From a virus, in IMG/VR virus record IMGVR_UViG_3300025299_000044, positions 1-35,807 of that record: DNA of 35,807 nt. The stretch is one strand, 5' to 3'. Numbering within the stretch: position 1 is the stretch's first letter; every line of letters starts with the position of its first letter. Made by a program: the position numbers and the translations under genes. Positions 19,650 to 27,862 of the stretch are shown piece after piece. The notes beneath the pieces were generated by a model that did no database searches, had not been told where the DNA came from, and worked only from the letters and a program-made list of their open reading frames with translations.

Positions 19650-21024
19650 GGTTTTCGAGCCTCTGCTAGAACCGGCCCGCGACAAAGGGGCATGGGGCGG
19701 TCGAGGATCGGGAAAGTCTCACTTCTTCGCTGAGCTGTTGGTTGAGGATGCCTTGCGCTTCCCAGGCGATGCGAACGAAGGGATGCGTGCCATTTGTGGC
19801 CGCGAGATCCAAAAGAGCCTGAAGGACTCGGCCAAGTTCCTCATCGAGAGCAAGCTGAACAAGTTCGGCCTCGGTGAAGCTGAAGGCTTCAAGGTCTTCA
19901 TGGACAAGATCGAAACGCCAGGAGACGGCGTGATTATCTTCCAAGGCCTTCAAGATCACACGACGGATTCAATCAAGTCGTTCGAAGGCTTTCACCGGTT
20001 CTGGGGCGAAGAAGCGCACGGTATCAGTACTCGATCGGTTGGCCTGATCCGCCCGACAATGCGTTGGGAGAGCAAGCGCCTCGGCCTCGCGTCGGAAATG
20101 TGGTGGTCATGGAACCCACTACGCCGCATGGATGCAGTCGATGTCATGCTCCGAGGCGATGGCCTTCCAACTGGCGCTGCTGTCGTTCGGGCGAACTGGT
20201 CGGACAATCCGTGGTTCCCGAAGGTTCTTGAGCAAGAGCGTCTGGACTGCCTCTCAAACACGCCTGATCAATACGACCACATATGGGAAGGCGGATACGC
20301 AACGGTCTTGAGTGGCGCCTATTACGCTCAAGCGCTTCAGATAGCCAAGGCAGAGGGCCGCATCGGTCGCGTAGCCGCTGACCCGCTCATGACCATCCGG
20401 CTCGTCTGCGATATCGGCGGCACTGGCGCACGAGCTGACGCATTCACGATCTGGGCATGCCAATTCATCGGCAAGGAGATCCGGTGGCTCGATTACTACG
20501 AGGCGGTTGGACAGCCGCTGGCATCGCATCTCAACTGGTGCAGGTCAAAAGGCTACACGCCGGACAGGGCGCAATTCTGGCTGCCGCACGATGGCTCGAC
20601 CAACGACAAGGTCTACGACGTTTCCTACGAAAGCGCGCTTCGTGAGGCTGGCTATCGGGTGACGGTCGTTCCCAATCAGGGGAAGGGCGCGGCATCAGCC
20701 CGCATCGAGGCAGCAAGACGGCTGTTCCCGAATATGTGGTTCAACGAGGCAACGACCGAAGGCGGTCGCGGTGCTCTCGGCTGGTATCACGAGAAGAAAG
20801 ACGACGCTCGCGGCATTGGGCTTGGCCCAGAACACGATTGGGCATCACACGGCGCCGACTCCTTCGGGCTTGGCTGTGTCGTCTACGAAGAACCGCATGC
20901 ACCACGAAAGAAAGACCCGAGGCACGCAGGTGCTGGCGGATGGATGGGGGCTATTGCATGGCTATCAATCGGCGTGAGCAGTTTATCGCTGATGCTCTCT
21001 CATCTGCCTCAGATGATTGCATAG
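19621..21024 (+). CDS. terL: Terminase large subunit
   Basis: This packaging ATPase-nuclease has 467 residues from the GTG at 19621, chosen because GAGAG lies seven bases upstream; a TTG at 19615 is poorly spaced. The Walker A motif is GGRGSGKSH (about 26-34). The Walker B-like site is in FHRFWGEEAHG (about 124-134). The nuclease part has LVCDIGGTGARADAFTIW with a catalytic Asp, a HDGSTNDK segment, and a final Asp in HDWASHGADSFG. After the usual end (GGWMGA) the last 20 or so residues become hydrophobic and are read from DNA that also encodes the following HNH gene, so the C-terminus looks altered. Confidence 0.93.
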   Translation: MRALAIQTAEVFEPLLEPARDKGAWGGRGSGKSHFFAELLVEDALRFPGDANEGMRAICGREIQKSLKDSAKFLIESKLNKFGLGEAEGFKVFMDKIETPGDGVIIFQGLQDHTTDSIKSFEGFHRFWGEEAHGISTRSVGLIRPTMRWESKRLGLASEMWWSWNPLRRMDAVDVMLRGDGLPTGAAVVRANWSDNPWFPKVLEQERLDCLSNTPDQYDHIWEGGYATVLSGAYYAQALQIAKAEGRIGRVAADPLMTIRLVCDIGGTGARADAFTIWACQFIGKEIRWLDYYEAVGQPLASHLNWCRSKGYTPDRAQFWLPHDGSTNDKVYDVSYESALREAGYRVTVVPNQGKGAASARIEAARRLFPNMWFNEATTEGGRGALGWYHEKKDDARGIGLGPEHDWASHGADSFGLGCVVYEEPHAPRKKDPRHAGAGGWMGAIAWLSIGVSSLSLMLSHLPQMIA

Positions 21025-21428
21025 TGTGGCCGTTCGCCGTTCGCAAAAGCAGCGGGTATGGCGCTCACTCCATCAGCCTTGGCTCTCGGACAAATAAAAA
21101 GAACCTCGACGCCCATCGATATGTCTGCTCCCTCGCTCACGGTGAGCCCGAGACTGGAATGCAAGCAGCTCATCGTTGCGGCAACAAGCTCTGCGTGAAC
21201 CCATCGCACCTCTATTGGGCTGATGCCAAGACCAACATGGCCGATGCGAAAGCGCACGGCACGCTCGTTGGTGGCGGTATATATCGCCAACGTCTCTTCG
21301 AAAAAGAGATCCACGAGATAATCACTTCTCGCGACAGCCTTATCGCCCTCGGGAGACGGTTCGGCATGGAGCCATCCCACATCGGCAAGGTTCGGCGCAA
21401 ATATTCATCGGTGAATGTGAATGGCTGA
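20958..21428 (+). CDS. HNH homing endonuclease at the terminase/portal joint
   Basis: The ATG at 20958 has GGGGG seven bases upstream. The 156-residue protein has the zinc/HNH core AHRCGNKLCVNPSHLYW (71-87), preceded by DCIVWPFAVRKSSGYG and a DAHRYVCSLAHGE segment as in group-I-intron and phage HNH proteins. A C-terminal helix (IITSRDSLIALGRRFGM) may be an HTH that binds the target. It begins inside the terminase gene and ends eight bases inside the portal gene. HNH genes next to terminases sometimes aid packaging; this sequence looks more like a homing type. Confidence 0.9.
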   Translation: MAINRREQFIADALSSASDDCIVWPFAVRKSSGYGAHSISLGSRTNKKNLDAHRYVCSLAHGEPETGMQAAHRCGNKLCVNPSHLYWADAKTNMADAKAHGTLVGGGIYRQRLFEKEIHEIITSRDSLIALGRRFGMEPSHIGKVRRKYSSVNVNG

Positions 21429-23433
21429 CGAAAACAAGAGCGCCGACAAAGACGATCTTCTCGCCCAAGGCCGCACTGCGTTCGAGCGTTGCCAGGACGC
21501 AGAGTCCGACAACCGCCAAGCCGCGCTTGATGACATCCGGTTCTCTCGCCTCGGTGAGCAGTGGCCTCGCACGATTGAGCAGCAGCGCCGCAATGAGCAG
21601 CGCCCATGCCTGACGATCAACAAGATGCCTGCGTTCATCCGTCAGGTCGTCAACGACAGCCGCCAGAACAAGCCATCGATCAAGGTTCACCCTGTCGATA
21701 GCAATGCAGACCCGAAGACGGCGGAAGTCATCAACGGGCTGATACGGAACATCGAATACACGTCCAACGCCGATGTGGCCTACGACACAGCGATTGAAGC
21801 CAGCGTCTCGGGTGGCTTCGGCTATTGGCGCGTCGGCATGGATTACGCCTACGAAGACACGTTCGAGATGGATCTGTCCATTGAACGTGTGGCTAACCAG
21901 TTCTCGGTCTATGGCGACCCTGACAGCATGTGCGCCGATTCCTCGGATTGGAATGTGGCGTTTGTCGTCGAGCCGATGCGCAAGGCTGAGTTCAAGGCCA
22001 AGTACGGCAGCAAGAAGAACGCGGACGGTGATGCTGTCGATACCGACTTCGAAAGCGATGCATGGGCCAATGCCGGCGTCTGGATCGAAGACGAAACCGT
22101 CATGGTTGCCGAATGGTGGAAGCGCGAGCCGATCGAGAAGGAGATCGTCAAGCTTTCGAATGGCCATGTCTATTCTGCCGAGGATCTGGCGCAGGACATG
22201 GACCTGCAAGCCCTGATCGAGGCTGGAACGCTTCAGGTAGTCGGCACGCGCAAGACGCGCTCGCACAAAGTGACGCAGATCATCATGAGCGGCGCCGATG
22301 TGCTGGAGAAGAACGATTGGCCTGGTTGTTACATCCCGATCATACCGGTTTACGGCGATGAGATCGTTGTGGAAGGCAAGCGCTATTTCCAGAGCCTGAT
22401 CCACAGCGCCAAAGATGCGCAGCGCATGTTCAACTACTGGCGCACGACCTCGACCGAGCTTGTGGCTCTCGCGCCTCGTGTGCCGTGGATTGGCCGCAAG
22501 GGAACGTTCGACAGCGATGTGGATCGGTGGGCAACGGCGAATACGACCAGTCATTCGTTCCTTGAGTTCGATACTGAGCAGCCTATTCGCCAGCCTCTCG
22601 ACGTTGGTCCGGCTGCAGGAGCCCTGCAAGAGGCACTGAACGCCTCCGACGACATGAAGGCCATCATCGGCATTTATGACGCTTCCCTTGGAGCTCGGTC
22701 GAACGAGACATCGGGCAAGGCCATCATGGCCCGCCAGCGGGAAGGGGACGTGGCAACGTTCCACTTCATCGACAACCTTGCCCGCGCGATCCGTCATACC
22801 GGCCGCATCCTGATTGACCTCATCCCCAAGGTCTACAGCGACGAGCGCGTTATCCGTGTCCTCGGTGAGGATGGCTCTCCTCGCTCTGTGCAGGTCAATA
22901 GCGGGCAACCGCAGCCTGTTGTCGGCAACGACGGCAAGCCGCAGGTGGACGAGTACGGCGAAGCTATCATGGCGATGCATGACCTCACGGTCGGCAAGTA
23001 TGATCTGACGGTGACGACCGGCCCGAGCTTCACGACACGCCGCGAAGAAGCAGCCATGCAGATGACAGAGTTCGTGCGTGCCTTCCCGGCTGCCGCTCCT
23101 GTCATTGGCGACCTTCTGGCGCAAAACCTCGATTGGCCTGGAGCCGACGAGATTGCCGAGCGCCTGAAGTCGATCAACCCAGCACTGCAGAACAAGGGCA
23201 TTCCGCCTGAAGTCCAGCAGATGATCCAGCAGGGGCAGCAGGCCATTCAGGAGCTTACGCAGAAGGTTCAAGCTCTCGAGGCCGACAAGTCCATTGATCA
23301 GTTCAACGCCGAAACGAACCGCATGAAGGTCGTAGGCGACATCCAGAACGATCAAGCCAAGACAGCAGTTTCCGCAGCCGGTCAGCTCGCATCGCTCGAC
23401 CGTCCTGCACCTCAACCCGCGCGCCAAGGGTAA
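21421..23433 (+). CDS. Portal protein, P22-type
   Basis: The 670-residue protein forms the dodecameric portal through which DNA is packaged and ejected. N-terminal features fit the P22 gp1 family: FSRLGEQWPRTIEQQRRNEQ, CLTINKMPAFIRQVVNDSRQ, IRNIEYTSNADVAYDTAIEA with SGGFGYWRVG, then a Gln-rich end (QQMIQQGQQAIQELTQKVQAL) as in the P22 barrel. P22 portal is about 725 residues. It starts within the end of the HNH gene. The co-occurrence with P22-like coat and ejection proteins supports a podovirus form. Confidence 0.9.
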   Translation: MADENKSADKDDLLAQGRTAFERCQDAESDNRQAALDDIRFSRLGEQWPRTIEQQRRNEQRPCLTINKMPAFIRQVVNDSRQNKPSIKVHPVDSNADPKTAEVINGLIRNIEYTSNADVAYDTAIEASVSGGFGYWRVGMDYAYEDTFEMDLSIERVANQFSVYGDPDSMCADSSDWNVAFVVEPMRKAEFKAKYGSKKNADGDAVDTDFESDAWANAGVWIEDETVMVAEWWKREPIEKEIVKLSNGHVYSAEDLAQDMDLQALIEAGTLQVVGTRKTRSHKVTQIIMSGADVLEKNDWPGCYIPIIPVYGDEIVVEGKRYFQSLIHSAKDAQRMFNYWRTTSTELVALAPRVPWIGRKGTFDSDVDRWATANTTSHSFLEFDTEQPIRQPLDVGPAAGALQEALNASDDMKAIIGIYDASLGARSNETSGKAIMARQREGDVATFHFIDNLARAIRHTGRILIDLIPKVYSDERVIRVLGEDGSPRSVQVNSGQPQPVVGNDGKPQVDEYGEAIMAMHDLTVGKYDLTVTTGPSFTTRREEAAMQMTEFVRAFPAAAPVIGDLLAQNLDWPGADEIAERLKSINPALQNKGIPPEVQQMIQQGQQAIQELTQKVQALEADKSIDQFNAETNRMKVVGDIQNDQAKTAVSAAGQLASLDRPAPQPARQG

Positions 23434-23477
23434 GCGGCGCTCTTTCCTCCCACCAACCCGAAACGGAGTGGACCTCA

Positions 23478-24377
23478 ATGCAAGAGGCTTTAACGGCTGT
23501 TGCCGATGCACAGGCTATGCCTGCAGGCGGAGAGCAGCAGCAGAATGCAGCGAATGCCGGCGAAGTCGAACAGACCGAACTGGAGAATGACAACGAGGTC
23601 GTAGACGGCGAAGAGGGTGAAGGGGAAGGCGAACAGCCGGAACCAGAGCTTGCCGACGTTGAATACGAAGGAAAGGCCTACAAGCTGCCTCCGGAGCTGA
23701 AAGACGCTCTCCTCCGGACTGCAGACTATACCCGCAAGACCCAGGAAGTCGCGGAACAGCGCAAGACGGTCGAAGCCAAAATGGCCGAGGCCCAAGCGGC
23801 ATACCAGACCTCGCAGGAGGTCATCGAGGCTCGAGCAGTCGCGCATCACATCGATTCGCAGCTTAAGCAGTACGAGAACGTCAACTGGCAATCTCTTGAG
23901 AACGAAGACCCCATGGCGGCTATGTCGCACTGGCGTCAGTTCCAGCAGCTCCAGCAACAGCGCGGTCAGGTCGCTCAATACCTCGACAAGACGCAGAACG
24001 AATTGTCCGAAAAGGCCGCCCAGGAAACTGACAAGCGCCTACGGGAAACAAGAGCGTTTGCGGAGAAGGAACTCAAGGGCTGGTCGCCCGAACTGGATAA
24101 CAAGATCACGGAATTTGCGATCAAGGATCTCGGCTTCACAGTCGATTCCCTGCGCGGTGCCTATTCACCGCAGGTCTACAAGACCCTCTATCTTGCCCAT
24201 CTCGGCCACATTGCCCTCCAGAAGCAAACAGCCGCCCCCAAGCCCAGCGCCCCGGCAGCCCAACCCCTCACGAAGGTTACTACGCGAGCAAACCCGCCTC
24301 CCTCGGGACTCGATGACCGTCTTTCCGGTGATGAGTGGCTGAAGCGCCGCCAAGCGCAACTGGCGAAAAAGGGCTGA
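23478..24377 (+). CDS. Scaffolding protein
   Basis: The 299-residue protein lies between portal and coat and has the composition of scaffolds: a Gln/Glu-rich acidic start (GEEGEGEGEQPEPELADV), a YEGKAYKLPPELKDALLRTA domain seen in many phage scaffolds, and a long coiled coil through QQLQQQRGQVAQYLDKTQNEL. A basic C-terminal end (DEWLKRRQAQLAKKG) is likely to bind the coat protein. It would direct procapsid assembly and leave before DNA packaging. Confidence 0.85.
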   Translation: MQEALTAVADAQAMPAGGEQQQNAANAGEVEQTELENDNEVVDGEEGEGEGEQPEPELADVEYEGKAYKLPPELKDALLRTADYTRKTQEVAEQRKTVEAKMAEAQAAYQTSQEVIEARAVAHHIDSQLKQYENVNWQSLENEDPMAAMSHWRQFQQLQQQRGQVAQYLDKTQNELSEKAAQETDKRLRETRAFAEKELKGWSPELDNKITEFAIKDLGFTVDSLRGAYSPQVYKTLYLAHLGHIALQKQTAAPKPSAPAAQPLTKVTTRANPPPSGLDDRLSGDEWLKRRQAQLAKKG

Positions 24378-24388
24378 TCCCGAAACCG

Positions 24389-25030
24389 CTATTCCTCCAT
24401 CAACGCGTAGTTACCAAACGAGATAGAAAGGCAACGTTTCCGCAGGGTGTGCGGCTTTTCATTCAGCGCCCTGCCAGCTTCCGAGAACGACCGGTAGATG
24501 ACGCCATCAATTATGCAGCCGCGAGCATTTGGGCTGTTTTGGCGCATCTTTCCAATGGCTTCATCAGAGCACTTGTATCCAAAGGGACGAGGTGGCGGCT
24601 TAGAGCCGAGCCTGAGCGACGCTTCGCGCTGCTTTTGCTTGGTCTCCTCCGGCAGCTTTGACCCAAGGCGTAGCTCTCTAAGCCGTCGCTTCCCCTCTTC
24701 CGACATCACATGGCCGCGAGAAATACCTTCATGACGCTCAGCCATGTGCGTCTTTGGAGAAACCCACTCCAGGTTTTCTGCCCGATTGTCGGTTTTGTCG
24801 CCGTTTATATGGTGGACATGGCGTGCATCCTCTGGCTGGTCCACCCAGCAGGAGGCGACCACGCGGTGAGCCAATCTTTGGCGACCTAGGGATAAATATC
24901 CGTCTTGCCTAGGCAGAGGATCGCATGGGCTCAAGGTCTTTATCTTGAGAAAGCGACCGCAAGCCGACGCTGCATAGATGTGGTCGTAAACTCGGTAGCT
25001 GATCCCATCGTGGATGATAACAGTTCGCAA
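24389..25030 (-). CDS. HNH endonuclease with NUMOD-type domain, antisense in the head operon
   Basis: The 213-residue protein starts at a TTG with GGAG six bases upstream. The HNH core has LAHRVVASCWVD, HVHHINGDKTDNRAENLEWV and SPKTHMAERHE. Two short repeats with EEGKRRLRELRLGSKLPEE and ETKQKQREASLRLGSKPPP look like NUMOD3-type DNA-contact motifs, followed by a NUMOD1-like CIIDGVIYRSFSEAGRAL at the C-terminus. It is a free-standing homing endonuclease. Placed on the opposite strand between scaffold and coat genes, it could only be read by a separate promoter, and its transcript would oppose the late mRNA. Confidence 0.92.
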   Translation of the reverse strand: MRTVIIHDGISYRVYDHIYAASACGRFLKIKTLSPCDPLPRQDGYLSLGRQRLAHRVVASCWVDQPEDARHVHHINGDKTDNRAENLEWVSPKTHMAERHEGISRGHVMSEEGKRRLRELRLGSKLPEETKQKQREASLRLGSKPPPRPFGYKCSDEAIGKMRQNSPNARGCIIDGVIYRSFSEAGRALNEKPHTLRKRCLSISFGNYALMEE

Positions 25031-25094
25031 ACCAATCTCCTTTGGTAACTACGCTTGGTGTTAGGAAGTAGCACACTTTGCAAAGGAAACGCAA

Positions 25095-26285
25095 GTGTCG
25101 AATTCTATATTGACCCCTACCGCGGTGACGCGTGAAGCGCTCCGCATCCTTCATCAGAAGCTGAACTTCGTCGGTTCTATCAACCGTCAGTACGACGACA
25201 GCTTCGCCAAGTCCGGCGCCAAGATCGGTGACACCCTGAAGATCCGCCTTCCGAACCAGTACACGGTTCGTACCGGCAAGACGATCTCCACTCAGGACGT
25301 TGCAGAAGATAGCGTCTCGCTGCAGGTCGCCACCCAGAAGGGTGTCGACGTCAACTTCTCGTCTGCGGAACTCACGCTTTCGCTCGACGACTTCTCCAAG
25401 CGCATCCTCGATCCTGCAATGGCGGTTCTCGCTGCCAACATCGAGGCCGATGCCATGAGCATGTACAAGGATGTCTACAACGCGATTTGGACCTCTGGTT
25501 CCGCCATCGTGTACAACAACATCCTGTCCGGCCGCGTTCTGATGAACAACGCCCTGGCGCCCCTGCCGAGCCGCACTGCAAACCTGAACTCTCAGGACAT
25601 GGCAGACCTCATCAAGGACACCAAGACCCTGTTCAACGATCAGGCTCAGTTGTCCAAGCAGTACCGTGAGGGCTACATGGGCCGCGCTGCCGGCTTTGAC
25701 TTCGTGGAAAACACCCTCTGGCCCGGTAACACCCGCGGCGCAGAAGATGCCAACTACGTTGTCAACACATCGACGGGCATCACCTCCGGTTCGGCTACCG
25801 TTGCCGTTACTGGCGGCACGGGCGCGATGGTCAAGGGTGACGTGTTCACTATCGTCGGCGTCAACTCGGTCCATCCGGAAACGAAGGTTGATACCGGCGT
25901 TCTCCAGCAGTTCGTCGTAACGGCGGCAAACGCTGGCGGTGCTGGCAACATCACTGTGTCCCCGACCCCGATCACCTCTGGCGCCAAGCAGAACGTCGTC
26001 ATCAACTCGGCTGGTTCGGGCAAGGCCATGGTCTTCGCCGGCACTGCGTCGGGCTTCGACAGCACGTCGCTGCTTTACCAGGAAGACGCCTTCACCTTCG
26101 CAACGGCCGATCTCGTCATGCCGAATGGCGTCGATTTCGCTCGCCGCGAAGTTCAGGACGGCATCTCCCTGCGTATCGTCCGCCAGTACGACATCAACAA
26201 CGACAACCTCCCTTGCCGTATCGATGTCCTCTACGGCTACAAGACCCTTCGCCCGCAGTTGGCGACCCGTCTCCACTTCAACTGA
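25095..26285 (+). CDS. Major capsid protein, P22 coat-like
   Basis: The 396-residue protein starts at GTG with AGGAA six bases upstream. The start SILTPTAVTREALRILHQKL, the GDTLKIRLPNQYTVR strand region, the long helix DDFSKRILDPAMAVLAANIE, AIVYNNILSGRVLMNNALAP and the end YDINNDNLPCRIDVLYGYKT fit the P22 gp5 family. An inserted Gly/Thr/Val-rich segment (about 225-310, STGITSGSATVAVTGGTGAM) matches the place where P22 coat has its insertion domain. It would form the icosahedral capsid. Confidence 0.9.
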   Translation: MSNSILTPTAVTREALRILHQKLNFVGSINRQYDDSFAKSGAKIGDTLKIRLPNQYTVRTGKTISTQDVAEDSVSLQVATQKGVDVNFSSAELTLSLDDFSKRILDPAMAVLAANIEADAMSMYKDVYNAIWTSGSAIVYNNILSGRVLMNNALAPLPSRTANLNSQDMADLIKDTKTLFNDQAQLSKQYREGYMGRAAGFDFVENTLWPGNTRGAEDANYVVNTSTGITSGSATVAVTGGTGAMVKGDVFTIVGVNSVHPETKVDTGVLQQFVVTAANAGGAGNITVSPTPITSGAKQNVVINSAGSGKAMVFAGTASGFDSTSLLYQEDAFTFATADLVMPNGVDFARREVQDGISLRIVRQYDINNDNLPCRIDVLYGYKTLRPQLATRLHFN

Positions 26286-26311
26286 TGAGGCTCTAAGAAA
26301 GGAGCATGGAC

Positions 26312-26545
26312 ATGGCAGTTGAATTCCTCGGCGCCGGTTCCCCTGATGGAACGAACCTTGGCCGCAATACCACGACCGACAAAATCGGTTTCTATGGCAC
26401 TACCCCCGTTGTTCAGCGGGCATCCTCTGCGCAGGCATCCAGCCTGATTGCTGCAACCACGTCGCTCACGGCGAACATGGCTGCCGCCATTCAGGAAATC
26501 ATGGCGACCATGACGGCGCTCGGCCTGTGGAAGGGAAGTGCATAA
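26312..26545 (+). CDS. Head fibre-like / decoration protein
   Basis: The ATG at 26312 is seven bases after GGAG; the in-frame ATG at 26306 is too close. The 77-residue protein has the frequent beginning MAVEFLGAGSPDGTNLG, then DKIGFYGTTPVVQ and a C-terminal helix with AIQEIMATMTALGLWKGSA. Proteins with this layout follow coat genes in many phages and are often annotated as head fibre. It may be a decoration or a trimerising base. Confidence 0.65.
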   Translation: MAVEFLGAGSPDGTNLGRNTTTDKIGFYGTTPVVQRASSAQASSLIAATTSLTANMAAAIQEIMATMTALGLWKGSA

Positions 26546-26547
26546 TC

Positions 26548-27231
26548 ATGAAGGTAGTCATCGGGGTCCCGACCCTAACGCGACCCCATGACGCCCTTCT
26601 GAAGGCAATCGAAGAAGCAGTCCCGGCGCTTGATCGTGCCGGGATCGCACACAGCCTAGTCGCTGAGATTGGCTGTCCTTACATCAGCAGCGCCCGCGCA
26701 ACCCTTCTGCGCAAGGCGTTCGATGCGGACACAGACGCAATCGTCTTCCTCGACCACGACGTTTCATTCCGCCCTGAAGATCTCGTGACGCTGGTCGAGG
26801 CAGAAGGCGACGTTGTTGCCGGAACGTACCGCTTCAAGAAAGCGGAAGAAGAATACATGGGAGCGCTGGTAGACGTAGAGGATCACCGCCCGATCGTCCG
26901 TGAAGACGGATGCATCAAGGCGGATCGCGTCCCGGCTGGCTTCCTGAAGATTACCCGCGCTGCGGTCGATAGGTTCAAGCAATCTTTCCCGCATCTCGTG
27001 TTCAAGGATCGCGACGGCTTCGAAGCGGTCGACCTGTTCAACCATGGAGCCCATGACGGGCTTTGGTATGGCGAAGACTACGCCTTCTGCCGCAACTGGG
27101 TGTCGATCGGCGGCGAAATCTGGCTCGTTCCAGACCTGAACATCGATCATCACCAAGGCGATACCGCCTATCGCGGGAACTACCACGAATTCCTGCTGCG
27201 CCAGCCTGGAGGCTCGAATGAGCATATCTAA
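26548..27231 (+). CDS. Glycosyltransferase-like (GT-A fold) protein in the head operon
   Basis: The 227-residue protein has a GT-A nucleotide-sugar-binding layout: first strand MKVVIGVPTLTRPHDALL, a second with AHSLVAEIGCPYISSARATL, the DxD-like metal site AIVFLDHDVSFRPEDL, and VVAGTYRFK. The C-terminal half has DGLWYGEDYAFCRNW and the His-rich IDHHQGDTAYRGNYHEF. It probably transfers a sugar, but the acceptor is unknown; it could be a virion protein, phage DNA or a host surface molecule. Location between coat and adaptor genes suggests late expression. Confidence 0.7.
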   Translation: MKVVIGVPTLTRPHDALLKAIEEAVPALDRAGIAHSLVAEIGCPYISSARATLLRKAFDADTDAIVFLDHDVSFRPEDLVTLVEAEGDVVAGTYRFKKAEEEYMGALVDVEDHRPIVREDGCIKADRVPAGFLKITRAAVDRFKQSFPHLVFKDRDGFEAVDLFNHGAHDGLWYGEDYAFCRNWVSIGGEIWLVPDLNIDHHQGDTAYRGNYHEFLLRQPGGSNEHI

Positions 27232-27862
27232 CTACAGCGAGCTGAAGGCGGCAATCACCGACTGGATGGCGCGCTCAGACCTGACGGGCAACGCTGCTGA
27301 CTTCATCACGCTTGCAGAGGCGCGCATGAACCGCCTTCTTGGCCCTGTCGGCACGACGGCGCTGCTGACCGGTGTGCAAGGCGCTCAGACGGTCGATATC
27401 TCGGCCCTGTCCGTTCAGGAGCCGCAAAACCTCTACGTGACAGAGGGAGAGTCCGAATATTTCGTGGTTCCTCGTGCGCTCGGCACCTATTCCACGACCG
27501 CGATCCAAGGCCGGCCGACGATTTGGGCCATTGAAGGCGACACGATCACGTTCGATCGCCCCATGCTTTCTGCCTATCCGCTCCGGTTCGTCTATCTCGG
27601 CCGCTTTGCCCTGTCGGATCTGGCACCAACCAATGAATTCCTGACCAACCACCCGGATCTGTATCTGGCAGCCTCGATCGTCTGGGGCTGCGCCTACGTC
27701 AAGGATCAGTCGGTAACGCTGTGGAAGCAGATGCTCGACGAGTTCACAGCAGAAGTCGCCAGCGACAACGCCCGCAGGAAACGCTCGCAGCTCACCGTTG
27801 ATCCTGGCCTCGGGACCATTGGCCGCTATCGCTACAGCAGCTTCACGGATTCGTCTGTATGA
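27218..27862 (+). CDS. Head-tail adaptor protein
   Basis: The 214-residue protein starts SNYSELKAAITDWMARSDLT with ADFITLAEARMNRLL, a pattern typical of phage adaptor/connector proteins near portal genes. Later strand segments include TIWAIEGDTITFDRPM and RFVYLGRFALSDL. It would join the portal ring and help form the neck, like P22 gp4 in position. It overlaps the upstream gene by 14 bases and the next by four. Confidence 0.75.
   Translation: MSISNYSELKAAITDWMARSDLTGNAADFITLAEARMNRLLGPVGTTALLTGVQGAQTVDISALSVQEPQNLYVTEGESEYFVVPRALGTYSTTAIQGRPTIWAIEGDTITFDRPMLSAYPLRFVYLGRFALSDLAPTNEFLTNHPDLYLAASIVWGCAYVKDQSVTLWKQMLDEFTAEVASDNARRKRSQLTVDPGLGTIGRYRYSSFTDSSV

Noticed and set aside
21340-23511. 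A 723-codon open frame antisense to the portal gene
   Set aside because: It exactly shadows the portal frame, has no ribosome site and its composition is Arg/Leu/Val-rich as expected from reversed GC-rich codons. The portal reading has clear family motifs.
24909-26276. A 455-codon antisense frame over the coat gene
   Set aside because: Shadow of the strongly codon-biased coat gene; no start signal and no domain-like sequence. It also overlaps the start of the real antisense HNH gene.
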